Assembly: GCA_017471245.1 (NCBI GenBank)
Contig: JAFUVB010000028.1
Location: 1 to 63,931, forward strand
DNA: 63,931 bases
Direction: 5' to 3'
DNA from: Prevotella sp.
Lineage (GTDB): Bacteria > Bacteroidota > Bacteroidia > Bacteroidales > Bacteroidaceae
Shown here piece after piece: positions 17,240 through 26,149 of this stretch (position 1 is its first letter; every line of letters starts with the position of its first letter). Position numbers and translations under genes: made by a program. The notes under the pieces are model-generated. The model saw only the letters and a program-made list of their open reading frames with translations, had not been told where the DNA came from and did not search any database.

Positions 17240-18202
17240 ATGAAATGTTTTAAGCCTGTTCTCGCCCTCATGTCGGCTCTGTGCCTTGCAGCTTGCGGCG
17301 GTGATGATGACGACAATGCACAAGTGAGCGCCGAAGTGAACCTCAACCGCAACAGCACATCTGCATACGCAGAGGCGGGACGCTTGGAGTTTCCCCATCT
17401 GGCAAGCGGAAACAGCGTGGTGTTGATACACAAAACGGGCGACAACGTTGACCCTGACAAGGTGAACTATGCCGTGGAATGGGACATCGACAAGAAGTCG
17501 CAGCGCTGGACGTGCTACCAGATGACGAAGAGCAATGGCGTGTCAAACGTTTCACGCTATAGGGGAAACCCGCAGTATCCGTTGGATCCCGACCTGCCTT
17601 CGGCCTATTATTTAGACCGCCCGTCGGCCGACTATAGCACCCGCGACTACTTCTACGGTTCGAATTTCGACCACGGACACATCTGTCCCAGTGCCGACCG
17701 GCTCTATTCTTCGCAAGCCAACTATCAGACATTCTTCCTCACCAACATGCAGCCGCAATACAGCAAGTTCAACGGAAGCGATGAAAACTACGAAGGACTG
17801 AGCCTCTGGCTGGCAATGGAGAATCAGGTGAGAGACTGGGTTCCGAAGAACACCACCGACACCATGTATATCTGCAAGGGCGGTACCATCGATGACGTGG
17901 TGCTGAACGGCACCCGAAGCAGCGGTGTGCTGATGCGCATTCAGCAGAAACTGATCGTTCCCAAGTATTTCTTTGCAGCCGTGCTTTATAAGAACAGCAA
18001 CGGCTACCGCGCCTTGGCATTCTGGTTTGAGCATACCAGCAAGGATATTCCCTCGACGGCACGCCTTTCCGACTACGTGATATCCATCGATGAGCTGGAG
18101 GAGAAGACCGGCATCGACTTCTTCTGCAACCTTCCCGACGACACGGAGAAGCGGGTGGAGGCAAGCGTAGCACTGAATGCATGGGGCAAGATGCGCTATT
18201 GA
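17240..18202 (+). CDS. Lipoprotein DNA/RNA non-specific endonuclease
   Basis: A protein of 320 residues from the ATG at 17240. The open frame from 17159 runs through the terminator and is rejected. The lipoprotein signal ends LCLAAC with Cys at about 19, followed by GGDDDD, a surface-export-like acidic stretch. The NUC1 signature is FDHGHICPSADR, where the catalytic His is in DHGH (family DRGH); QPQYSKFNGSDENYEGLSLW gives the metal-binding Asn region. The family cuts single- and double-stranded DNA and RNA. Surface location plus the nearby receptor operon suggests nutrient scavenging or biofilm DNA breakdown. Confidence 0.92.
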   Translation: MKCFKPVLALMSALCLAACGGDDDDNAQVSAEVNLNRNSTSAYAEAGRLEFPHLASGNSVVLIHKTGDNVDPDKVNYAVEWDIDKKSQRWTCYQMTKSNGVSNVSRYRGNPQYPLDPDLPSAYYLDRPSADYSTRDYFYGSNFDHGHICPSADRLYSSQANYQTFFLTNMQPQYSKFNGSDENYEGLSLWLAMENQVRDWVPKNTTDTMYICKGGTIDDVVLNGTRSSGVLMRIQQKLIVPKYFFAAVLYKNSNGYRALAFWFEHTSKDIPSTARLSDYVISIDELEEKTGIDFFCNLPDDTEKRVEASVALNAWGKMRY

Positions 18203-18253
18203 GCAGCCAAGGGCATAAATCAATTAAAAATAATTAAAACAGCGCAAATGCTT

Positions 18254-18283
18254 TTTGCTGTCAATCTTTTTCACTATCTTTGT
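18254..18283 (+). promoter_or_regulatory. Promoter of the peroxidase-trxB operon
   Basis: TTTG at 18254-18257, 17 bases, then TATCTTTGT at 18275-18283. It sits 33 bases before the start at 18316; the spacing is slightly short. Confidence 0.6.
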
Positions 18284-18315
18284 GCCGAATACGAACCAAT
18301 CTTACAAACAAGAAA

Positions 18316-18864
18316 ATGAAAACAGTTTACGAATTCTCTGTCAAGGACAGAAAAGGAAAGGATGTTTCACTGAAGGAATACTCCAACGAAGTGTTGCTCA
18401 TCGTTAACACCGCCACCAAGTGCGGCTTCACACCGCAATATGACGAGTTGGAGAAACTCTACGAAAAATACCACAGCCAGGGTTTTGAGATTCTCGACTT
18501 CCCGTGCAACCAGTTCGGACAGCAGGCACCTGGCACCGACGAGAGCATCCATGAATTCTGCAAGCTCAACTTCGGCACCGAATTCCCGCGTTTCAAGAAG
18601 GTGAAAGTGAACGGCGACGACGCAGATCCCCTCTTCAAGTTCCTCAAGGAGCAGAAAGGATTCGCCGGGTGGGACATGGAGCACCCCATTGCCCATATCC
18701 TCGACGACATGCTCACCAAGGAGAATCCCAACTACAAGGAGAATCCCGACATCAAGTGGAACTTCACCAAATTCCTGATCAACAAGAAAGGCATGGTGGT
18801 GGCGCGCTTTGAGCCCACGGAAAAGATCGAGCATATCGAAAAGCAGATAGAAGAACTATTATAA
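18316..18864 (+). CDS. Glutathione peroxidase family protein (thioredoxin-type peroxidase)
   Basis: A protein of 182 residues from the ATG at 18316; the longer frame from 18280 overlaps the promoter. Catalytic cysteine is in NTATKCGFTPQY (about residue 36; Cys, not selenocysteine). Also visible are FPCNQFGQQAPGT (catalytic Gln and the possible resolving Cys) and KWNFTKFLI (catalytic Trp and Asn). Bacterial Cys-type members usually take electrons from thioredoxin. trxB follows by four bases, which supports that route here. Confidence 0.93.
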   Translation: MKTVYEFSVKDRKGKDVSLKEYSNEVLLIVNTATKCGFTPQYDELEKLYEKYHSQGFEILDFPCNQFGQQAPGTDESIHEFCKLNFGTEFPRFKKVKVNGDDADPLFKFLKEQKGFAGWDMEHPIAHILDDMLTKENPNYKENPDIKWNFTKFLINKKGMVVARFEPTEKIEHIEKQIEELL

Positions 18865-18868
18865 TAAC

Positions 18869-19801
18869 ATGGAACACATTAAATTATTGATTATCGGCAG
18901 CGGTCCCGCAGGGTATACGGCTGCCATCTATGGCGGGCGCGCCAACCTGCATCCCGTGCTGTATTGCGGAATGCAGATGGGCGGACAGCTCACCCAAACC
19001 ACCGAAGTGGAAAACTTCCCGGGCTATCCCCAGGGCGTTGATGCCAACCAGATGATGATGGAAATCCGCGAACAGGCAGAGCGCTTTGGCACGGAGATGC
19101 GCGACGGTATCATCACTAAAGTGGATTTCAGCAAGAAACCTTATGTGCTTACAGTGGACGATGAGAAGGAGATCTCGGCCGACGCGGTGATTATTGCCAC
19201 CGGAGCCAGTGCCAAGTATCTCGGTTTGGCTGATGAGGAGAAGTATCGCGGACAGGGCGTTAGTGCCTGTGCCACATGCGACGGCTTCTTCTATCGCAAG
19301 AAAGTATGTGCCGTGGTAGGCGGCGGCGACACTGCCTGCGAAGATGCACTTTATCTCTCCGGCCTGTGCAAGCAGGTTTATCTGATTGTGCGCAAGCCAT
19401 ACCTCCGCGCCTCGCAGGTGATGCAAGACCGTGTGAAGGCTGCCGAGAACATTGAAATCCTGTTCGAGCACAACGCAACAGGTCTCTATGGTGAGAATGG
19501 CGTGGAGGGCGTGCACCTCGTGAAGCGCAAGGGCGAGCCCGACGAGAGCCATTATGACATCCCCATCGACGGTTTCTTCCTCGCCATCGGTCACAAACCT
19601 AACAGCGATGTATTCAAGGAGTGGGTTGATACCGACGAAATCGGATATATACAGACCATCGGGAAGACTCAGGCAACGAAAGTTCCCGGCGTGTTTGCTG
19701 CCGGTGATGTATGCGATTCTGTCTATCGCCAGGCCATCGTAGCTGCTGGCAGTGGCTGTAAGGCAGCTTTGGAGGCTGAACGCTATCTGCAGACGCTCTG
19801 A
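18869..19801 (+). CDS. trxB: Thioredoxin reductase
   Basis: A protein of 310 residues. FAD motif GSGPAGYTAAIYGGRA is near the N-terminus, the redox-active pair is SACATCDGFF (CATC), the NADPH motif is VVGGGDTACEDALYL, and the C-terminal FAD motif is VFAAGDVCDSVYRQ. It reduces thioredoxin with NADPH. It is translated four bases after the peroxidase gene, so this is a two-gene peroxide-defence operon. A large terminator-like hairpin follows at 19852. Confidence 0.97.
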   Translation: MEHIKLLIIGSGPAGYTAAIYGGRANLHPVLYCGMQMGGQLTQTTEVENFPGYPQGVDANQMMMEIREQAERFGTEMRDGIITKVDFSKKPYVLTVDDEKEISADAVIIATGASAKYLGLADEEKYRGQGVSACATCDGFFYRKKVCAVVGGGDTACEDALYLSGLCKQVYLIVRKPYLRASQVMQDRVKAAENIEILFEHNATGLYGENGVEGVHLVKRKGEPDESHYDIPIDGFFLAIGHKPNSDVFKEWVDTDEIGYIQTIGKTQATKVPGVFAAGDVCDSVYRQAIVAAGSGCKAALEAERYLQTL

Positions 19802-19851
19802 GCCGAATCTGCATTGCAATAAGACAAAAGGGCGTATCAAGAAGAAACAAC

Positions 19852-19937
19852 AACGGATTCCACGGATTTCACAGATTATTTCAGTTCCTGATTATCAGAA
19901 TGACTTAAATCTGTAAAATCCGTGAAATCCGTTTTTT
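19852..19937 (+). terminator. Long-stem terminator of repeat origin
   Basis: Arms of 26 bp (19852-19877 and 19907-19932) pair with only two mismatches, followed by TTTTTT. The arms consist of GGATTTCACGGATT-type units, a repeat motif I have seen widely in Bacteroidetes intergenic DNA (recollection, not checked). Confidence 0.75.
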
Positions 19938-20007
19938 CTATAGGATTATCTGTCTTTTGACAAACCTTTTGTTTTCTTGGTCTGTTGCTCCCGGTAATAA
20001 AAACATT

Positions 20008-20112
20008 ATGTTTCGTGCCGCAGTATCTATGTTTTCATGCTTCAAAAGCTTAGGTTTTGGCTCTCAAAAACTATGGTTTTATGCTCTAATACCTATAGTT
20101 TCAATGCTCATG
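20008..20112 (+). repeat. Degenerate 22-bp tandem repeats, CTATG family
   Basis: About five units with cores at 20008, 20029, 20052, 20073 and 20095 (21-23 bp apart). They carry variants of AAACTATGGTTTT. The array fills part of the 709-base gap between trxB and the lptD-like gene. Confidence 0.7.
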
Positions 20113-20203
20113 CAATGGGTTCTGAGCACAAAAACGACGGCTGCAGTGTTTGGCAACTTGCTACAGCATGTAGAAAAACTTCTCCTGCAATAAGAAACAC
20201 GAT

Positions 20204-20481
20204 ATCCCACACCTGAATGTAAACTATTGATAGTCAACTACTTGACAAAGAATTATCCCGCACCCGATCCCACACCCGATCCCACACCCAGTGTCGCACC
20301 TGTGGTGCCATATAGTGAGCATTCAACATCACTTTATGCCATCGCTCCTTTTATTCGGGGCCAACGTGCACAACATGTACCGCAGGTGCGGCACTGGGTG
20401 TGGGATCGGGTGTGGGATCGGGTGCGGGATAATTCTTTGTCAAGTAGTTGACTATCAGTAGTTTATGCTTAGGTGTGGGAT
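20204..20481. repeat. Long inverted repeat element, 102-bp arms
   Basis: Left arm 20204-20305 and right arm 20380-20481 are reverse complements with about seven mismatches in 102 bases. The loop is 74 bases. Each arm contains tandem 12-bp units (CCCACACCCGAT type) and the segment GTCAACTACTTGACAAAG. The element lies between convergent genes. No coding content in the loop that I can support. A related element is at 33985-34394. Confidence 0.9.
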
Positions 20482-20510
20482 GCCGGTCAATTATTGTATG
20501 TATGGACGGC

Positions 20511-23399
20511 CTAATACCACTGCACGGAGTTGGCATAACCAGACCGCTTGTCGTATTTCAGGGCATCGGTCAGTGTTGAGGCGTTGCAGCGGAAGGTGAA
20601 ATTATAGGAAGTGTAAGGGGCAATCACCACGGAGCACGACATGTTGAAGCAGTGCAAGTCGCGCGACAGCGATGCCGTGGTCATGGAAAGCTTCTTCTGA
20701 TCGAAGTCATAACCGCTGGAGAAATTGATGTTCCATCCGTCGCTCAGTCGGATGTTGCCGCTGATATTCAGGTTTTGCGAGAACTTGTAGGGGTAGCGCA
20801 TGGTCTTGGTGTTGAACTTGCCGCCGGTGTTCTCGTGCATGCTGATGCCGTAGCCGAAGGTGATCGACCATGGCATGGAGAATTTCATGTAGCCGTCATC
20901 GTCGGTTTCCGCCTTGCCGGCGTTCTCTTTCTTAGCGCCATACTTGCCGCGCTCCATGTCATCGTCGATGTTTGTCTCCACGTCAAACTCATCGTCGTCA
21001 TCGTCTGTTCTCGTCTTTTTCTCCAATTCCTCTTTGTCGTCGCCGCCGCCGAACCATTTTTTTATCTTCTCGGGATTGAGCGTGAAAGAGATGTTTTGCG
21101 ATGTTCCCTGGAAGCGTCCGAACCGCCCGTAGCCGTATTCGGTGTGGTTGCCTAAGTAGGGATTTCCGTTTTCGTCGAGTTCGTAGGCGTATGTTGCAAA
21201 CACGGCGTTCATGTTGAAAGTGTAGTTTTTCCACCATTTCAGTCGTAGTCGCACGTTCAGGTCGCTCAGCGGCTTTTCTTTTGCCGCCATGTTATACGAC
21301 ATGGAGAAGCCCAGTTCGTCGATGAGGCTGATTTTTTTGAACCCCGTGCTGTCTTTGTCCGACTTCACTTTCATTTCAAGATTGTTGCCCACGTCTAACG
21401 AAATGTTGCCCGACTTGCCGCGCTTGGGTGAGCCGAACATGCCGTATTGGTAGGGTTCATATTCCACTAACGACACATTGCCTTCGGCATCAGTCTTCTG
21501 GTAGGTCTTGTAGTAGCCGTAGCGCTTCGTGCCGAAGTCGGGTGTATAGCTGAACGAGAGCGACGGTGTGAGCACGTGGCGTATGGTCTGCACCTTGTCG
21601 CCGAAGATTTTCCTCATGGGAGTCCAGAATCCGTAGAGCTTGGTGTTCATTGATACGCTTGAGCTCCAGTTGTACAGGTTGTACAGACCGTAGATGGTGT
21701 CGGTCACTTCTCGCTGATTCATTTCGTCCCACGATTTCTCTATCTTGTTGCTATACATGCGGTCGGTGATGTTGATCGAGGGTGTGATGTTGATATAGTT
21801 CATCATCACGAAAGTGGCATTGATGGGAATCTGGTGCTGCATGCCGTTTTTCCAGTCTTTCACCAGGCTTGAATGCAGCAGCATGCTCTCTTTTGTGTCG
21901 ATGGAGTTGGAGAAATGCCCCGTATAGCTCAGGTTGATTTTCTCATACCAGCGCTCCTTGCCCACCATGTGCTTGCGCTTGAAGGGGTAGAAGCGCGAAA
22001 TTCTCACGTTCAGGTCGGGCAGCGTGATGGCAACAGAGGTGTCGCGCATGTTCTGATTCAGGTTAGCGGTTCCGTCGATCGACATGCCGATGCTCGAGAA
22101 AGTGGTTCCCCAGTTCACCGATGATGTGCGCGTGCTCTGTGTCATGGCCTGCGGGTTATAGAGGCTGCTCAGGTTGTTGCGCTCATAACTGGATGTGGCA
22201 AAGTTCACACTTGCCGAGAGGGTGTTGAAGGGGTTGGCTTTTGCATCCTGCCTGTGGCTCCACTGAATCTTGAAACTTTCTTGCTCTGTGAAGTCGGGCA
22301 TGCCCTTGTCGCCGTTCTTGGTGTCCTGATAGCTCACATACACGCTTCCTGAATACTTATAGCGCTTGCGGTAGTTGCTGGCAGCGCTCAGTCCCCACGA
22401 GCCTTTGGTGTAAATCTCGCCCAAAAGCTTCAGATCCCATTTGTCGTTGATGGCAAAGTAGTAGCCACCGTCGCGCAAATAGAAACCGCGTGCGCTCTCA
22501 TCGCCGTAAGTGGGCATGATGAATCCGCTTGAATAGCTTTTGGTGAACGGGAAGAAACCGTAGGGGATGGCGAGCGGCAGCGGCACGTCGCATACAACCA
22601 GGTATGCCGGGCCGAAGATTACATCCTTTCCCGGGCGCACTTTAGCTCTGGAAAGTGAAATATAGAAATCAGGATGTTCGGCATCGCAAGTGGTATAGGT
22701 TCCTTTTGCCAGATAGAGAATGCCGCTCGAATCGCGCTTGGCGAGCTTGCTGGTAAGGTATCCTTCTTCCTGCTGAGTGATCACTTGGTTGATGAAACCT
22801 TTCTTGGTCTTGAAGTTATACGACATGGTGTCGTTCTCATATTTGTCGGATCCCATCGTGAACACGGGTCTTCCCTTGATCTCTGTGTTTGTGGAGTCGG
22901 TGTAGGAACCAGTGGCGTGGACCAGACTGCTGTCAAGGTTCATGTATATCTTGTCGCTCTGCAGGTTCATGATCTGATAATCCACCTTGCTGCTGCCATA
23001 CAGATGTACGGTCTTGGAGCTTGCATCGTACACGAGAGAGTCTTCTGCGGAATACTTAACGGGCGCGTCGATGCCGTTTTTCTTCTTCCGGTTCAGACTG
23101 TCGAGCCGGATGGAGTCATCGATAATCTTGTTGTGGTGATAGATGGCGAGTTCCAAGGAGTCCATCTTTGTTGTGTCGGGCTCGCTGTTGGCCATGCTGT
23201 CGATGGGCAAGGCAACCTGTTTCCGTTGGTTTCTTTTTGGCTTTTGGTTTCTGCGGATGAGGGTATCGGCAGCAGTTTTCACACTGTCGCTGTCGTTCAC
23301 ATTCTGCTGCTGTGCTTCCAAGGTATAGGTATACGGCGTTCCTGCCATCACGAAAATGAAGGCCGACAGCAACAGAAATATGATAGAATTCTTTCTCAT
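20511..23399 (-). CDS. lptD: LPS-assembly protein LptD-like outer-membrane protein
   Basis: A protein of 962 residues. Signal peptide about 1-29. A charged linker is followed by an OstA-like beta-jellyroll segment (about 115-260: YSAEDSLVYDASSKTVHLYG, later LAKRDSSGILYLAKGTYTTC). The barrel-start motif is VCDVPLPLAIPYGFFPF with SSGFIMPTYGDE, typical of LptD. A long barrel ends at SVQWY. An Asp/Glu-rich insertion (about 795-830) is unusual but probably a surface loop. LptD inserts lipopolysaccharide into the outer leaflet. Promoter-like box TACTTTTGC (minus) is at 23415-23423. Confidence 0.85.
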   Translation of the reverse strand: MRKNSIIFLLLSAFIFVMAGTPYTYTLEAQQQNVNDSDSVKTAADTLIRRNQKPKRNQRKQVALPIDSMANSEPDTTKMDSLELAIYHHNKIIDDSIRLDSLNRKKKNGIDAPVKYSAEDSLVYDASSKTVHLYGSSKVDYQIMNLQSDKIYMNLDSSLVHATGSYTDSTNTEIKGRPVFTMGSDKYENDTMSYNFKTKKGFINQVITQQEEGYLTSKLAKRDSSGILYLAKGTYTTCDAEHPDFYISLSRAKVRPGKDVIFGPAYLVVCDVPLPLAIPYGFFPFTKSYSSGFIMPTYGDESARGFYLRDGGYYFAINDKWDLKLLGEIYTKGSWGLSAASNYRKRYKYSGSVYVSYQDTKNGDKGMPDFTEQESFKIQWSHRQDAKANPFNTLSASVNFATSSYERNNLSSLYNPQAMTQSTRTSSVNWGTTFSSIGMSIDGTANLNQNMRDTSVAITLPDLNVRISRFYPFKRKHMVGKERWYEKINLSYTGHFSNSIDTKESMLLHSSLVKDWKNGMQHQIPINATFVMMNYINITPSINITDRMYSNKIEKSWDEMNQREVTDTIYGLYNLYNWSSSVSMNTKLYGFWTPMRKIFGDKVQTIRHVLTPSLSFSYTPDFGTKRYGYYKTYQKTDAEGNVSLVEYEPYQYGMFGSPKRGKSGNISLDVGNNLEMKVKSDKDSTGFKKISLIDELGFSMSYNMAAKEKPLSDLNVRLRLKWWKNYTFNMNAVFATYAYELDENGNPYLGNHTEYGYGRFGRFQGTSQNISFTLNPEKIKKWFGGGDDKEELEKKTRTDDDDDEFDVETNIDDDMERGKYGAKKENAGKAETDDDGYMKFSMPWSITFGYGISMHENTGGKFNTKTMRYPYKFSQNLNISGNIRLSDGWNINFSSGYDFDQKKLSMTTASLSRDLHCFNMSCSVVIAPYTSYNFTFRCNASTLTDALKYDKRSGYANSVQWY

Positions 23400-23414
23400 C
23401 TTTTATTCCAAGAT

Positions 23415-23423
23415 GCAAAAGTA
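23415..23423 (-). promoter_or_regulatory. -7 box for the lptD-like gene
   Basis: Reads TACTTTTGC on the minus strand, 16 bases before the start codon at 23399. Confidence 0.5.
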
Positions 23424-23483
23424 CGAAAAAGAAATGATATACCGCTTTCGTTAACTGATAATTAACTTATTTAATTGATAATT

Positions 23484-23522
23484 ATCAATATGCAAGGTGG
23501 CATTAATCAATATGCAGGGTGG
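23484..23522 (+). repeat. Two direct copies 22 bp apart
   Basis: ATCAATATGCAAGGTGG at 23484-23500 and ATCAATATGCAGGGTGG at 23506-23522. Start-to-start distance is exactly 22 bases. The repeat lies just beyond the stop of the HD gene. Confidence 0.85.
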
Positions 23523-23525
23523 ATA

Positions 23526-24062
23526 TTATCCAAACAGGTGTTCCCATTCCTTGAAGCGGAGCACACCTGCTTCGCCGAACTTGGCAAGGCTCCTTTCTGC
23601 CTGTTCCACCGTTTTCTCAATGTCGGGGCGTGTCTTTGAGAAGAACTTGTCGGCATAGCAGATGAGCCGTTCCTCAAGTGTTTCGGGCAGGAACGACTGC
23701 ACGGGCAGAGGCAGATGCTGGCTCACGATGTCGTCAACGGATAGTCCGGCTCCGGTGTGTCGCTCGCAAACACGTGCATGTCTTGGGTATCCTTCTTTGC
23801 GCAGGATCTCTGCACCGATGCGGCCATGGCAGATGTATGGCTCGTTTCCGTGGCATTCTATACCCGGGGCATCACATCTGAAGATGCCAATGTCGTGAAG
23901 CATGGCAGCTTCTTCCACGAACTGCCTGTCGAGATGCAGTTCAGGATGTGAGTCACAGATGCGCAATGCCTTGTCTGCCACGGCTCGGCTGTGCACGAGC
24001 AGTATCTTTTTCAGGGCATTGTCTTCGGGATAGTATTTGTCGATGATATGCAGATAATCCAT
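23526..24062 (-). CDS. HD-domain phosphohydrolase
   Basis: A protein of 178 residues. The metal-binding HD motif is MLHDIGIF (about 54-61) with an upstream HSRAVADKALRI histidine, CHGRIGAEIL and CERHTGAG supplying further ligands. The arrangement is that of small bacterial HD/HDIG hydrolases acting on nucleotides or phosphate monoesters. It is a single gene between lptD and the carboxyltransferase. The true substrate is not readable. Confidence 0.85.
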   Translation of the reverse strand: MDYLHIIDKYYPEDNALKKILLVHSRAVADKALRICDSHPELHLDRQFVEEAAMLHDIGIFRCDAPGIECHGNEPYICHGRIGAEILRKEGYPRHARVCERHTGAGLSVDDIVSQHLPLPVQSFLPETLEERLICYADKFFSKTRPDIEKTVEQAERSLAKFGEAGVLRFKEWEHLFG

Positions 24063-24216
24063 GGATACTTGTGTTATATAAACTGGGAGCTTACTACAAG
24101 TCTGGCGATTGTTGAAGACAGCAAGATGGTGTCCCTGCCAAAATAGTAGTAAACTCCCGATTCTTTAGTTTTCAGTATGCTGATTTTTGATTCAATTGCT
24201 CAGCATGGTCGCTCAA

Positions 24217-25995
24217 TTACTCAGCATTGTCGCGCTCAATCCATGCAAGGGTCTGGCCTTTCTGAACCTTTGCGCCCTGCTTGGCTGCTATTTCAACCAG
24301 CTTGCCTCCAAGAGCAGCGGGGATTTCGGTAATCTCGCCCCATGGAGTCTGGATGTAGCAGAAGGTCTGACCTTCCTTGTATGTCTGACCGATGAACGGT
24401 TCTACGCATGGAGCGCATTCTCCGTCGCCGTTGAATTCATAATAGATCTGACCCTTCACAGGAGCTACCAGTGCATCAGCCTTGGCATGCTTGAACTCGG
24501 CAATCTTCTCTGGCGAGAGGCTTGCGCCCAGTTTGGCATCCTTCATCTTCTGCAGGTCGGCAAGGAAGTTCTTCTTTGCCTGACCGCTCTTGAAGTTACG
24601 GTACTGCTCGGGGTGCATTGCCAGTTCGTAGAGTTCCTCATCGTCCTGTCCATATTCCCATCCGTTCTCGTCCATTTCCTTGCGGAAGTCATCAAGCGCA
24701 TTGGGAATCAATGTGTGCGGGTCGGCATCTGTGAACTCGCGACCTTGCTTTGCAGCCAGCTCTACGAGCTCCTGATCGATCTTTCCAGGTATCTTTCCGC
24801 TCTTGCCGAGAATCATTCCCCACATGGCATCGTCCATCATCACGAAGCGACCCTTGCCTTGTGCCATGGTCAAGAGGTTCATCAGGGCGATGTTCTTTAC
24901 GTATTGGCTGAACGGTGTTACCAATGGAGGATAACCAACACGCGGCCATACGTAGGCTACTTCGTCGAACAGCTTCACCAGCATGTCGTCTGTGGAAAGC
25001 TCTGGCTCGCCTTTTGCCTTCAGTGTCTTGTTGATGATGGAATGGATACCGGCAAGGTCGGCCATCATTGAACCCATCATGCCGCCGGGAAGTCCACATC
25101 CGAGGAGCAGAGAACTCATCAGCTTGTTGCCGGGATTGATGAAATAGCCCAGCCAGTCGTCGATGAACTCTTGTGTGAGGGCACGTGCACGCATGTAGGC
25201 ATTCATGTTGATCTCCTTCACTTCGAATCCCTCGTGCTTCAGCATGCTCTGCACTGAGATGATATCTGGATGTACTTTACCCCAAGAAAGCGGTTCGATG
25301 GCTGTATCGATCACATCGGCACCATTGTTGCAAACCTCTAAGATGGATGCCATCGACAGACCGGGGCCGGAATGACCATGATACTGGATGATTACATCCG
25401 GATGCTTTGTCTTGATAGCTTTCGTCAAGGCACCCAGCAGTGCGGGCTGTCCGATACCTGCCATGTCTTTCAGGCAGATTTCTTCTGCTCCGGCAGCAAT
25501 CACTTGCTCAGCAATGTCACTGTAGTATTCCACTGTATGCACGGGTGAAGTGGTGATACACAGTGTTGCCTGCGGAGTCATGCCAGCAGCCTTTGCCCAT
25601 TTGATTGACGGAATGATGTTGCGCACGTCGTTCAATCCGCAGAAAATACGCGGTATGTCAACACCCTGTGCGTGCTTTACTTTGTACTGAAGTTCACGAA
25701 CATCATCGGGAACGGGATACATGCGGAGTGCGTTCAGACCTCGGTCGAGCATGTGTGTCTTGATGCCAACCTCATTGAAAGGCTTGCAGAATGCGCGAAC
25801 AGCAGCATTCGGGTTCTCACCTGCCAGGAGGTTTACCTGCTCGAAGGCTCCACCATTGGTCTCAACGCGGTCGAAAACGCCCATGTCGATGATTGCTGGG
25901 GCTATTCGCTCCAACTGATCCTTACGAGGCTGGAATTTTCCTGAACTCTGCCACATGTCACGATAGACAAGGCTAAACTGGATTTTCTTTTTCAT
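24217..25995 (-). CDS. Pyruvate carboxylase subunit B / oxaloacetate decarboxylase alpha-like carboxyltransferase
   Basis: A protein of 592 residues. The carboxyltransferase TIM barrel covers about 1-300: YRDMWQSSGKFQPR, VETNGGAFEQVNLL, GLNDVRNI, CLKDMAGIG, and the metal-site QYHGHSGPG. The conserved helical domain follows (GYFINPGNKLMSSLLLGCGL, YPPLVTPFSQYVKN). The C-terminal 75 residues look like a biotinyl/lipoyl domain (GDGECAPCVEPFIGQTYKEG, later GGKLVEIAAKQGAKVQKGQT), yet the usual AMKM biotin site reads TPWG with no lysine. So carboxyl transfer probably depends on a separate biotin carrier, or the domain is structural. No carrier gene is nearby. Confidence 0.85.
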   Translation of the reverse strand: MKKKIQFSLVYRDMWQSSGKFQPRKDQLERIAPAIIDMGVFDRVETNGGAFEQVNLLAGENPNAAVRAFCKPFNEVGIKTHMLDRGLNALRMYPVPDDVRELQYKVKHAQGVDIPRIFCGLNDVRNIIPSIKWAKAAGMTPQATLCITTSPVHTVEYYSDIAEQVIAAGAEEICLKDMAGIGQPALLGALTKAIKTKHPDVIIQYHGHSGPGLSMASILEVCNNGADVIDTAIEPLSWGKVHPDIISVQSMLKHEGFEVKEINMNAYMRARALTQEFIDDWLGYFINPGNKLMSSLLLGCGLPGGMMGSMMADLAGIHSIINKTLKAKGEPELSTDDMLVKLFDEVAYVWPRVGYPPLVTPFSQYVKNIALMNLLTMAQGKGRFVMMDDAMWGMILGKSGKIPGKIDQELVELAAKQGREFTDADPHTLIPNALDDFRKEMDENGWEYGQDDEELYELAMHPEQYRNFKSGQAKKNFLADLQKMKDAKLGASLSPEKIAEFKHAKADALVAPVKGQIYYEFNGDGECAPCVEPFIGQTYKEGQTFCYIQTPWGEITEIPAALGGKLVEIAAKQGAKVQKGQTLAWIERDNAE

Positions 25996-26071
25996 GATAA
26001 TTCTAATCGTTAAAATAGTTGATACGTATATTCTTTTTTGTTTTTTACCTGTACCTTCTTGTATATTATTT

Positions 26072-26080
26072 GCAAATATA
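26072..26080 (-). promoter_or_regulatory. -7 box for the carboxyltransferase gene
   Basis: Reads TATATTTGC on the minus strand, 77 bases before the start codon, leaving a fairly long leader. Confidence 0.55.
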
Positions 26081-26123
26081 GATATTTTTTCTTAATGTAG
26101 CACTAAATAATCGATTTTTTAAC

Positions 26124-26132
26124 TATCTTTGC
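26124..26132 (+). promoter_or_regulatory. -7 box for the lipoprotein gene
   Basis: TATCTTTGC, 18 bases before the ATG at 26150. It overlaps the automatic start at 26129, so that start is rejected. Confidence 0.65.
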
Positions 26133-26149
26133 ATCATAATTTTGAAAAA

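Noticed and set aside
20511-23399. Long plus-strand open frames inside the lptD-like gene (for example 20652-21155 and 22674-23465)
   Set aside because: They are shadows of a clear lptD-like coding frame and have no promoter or family features.
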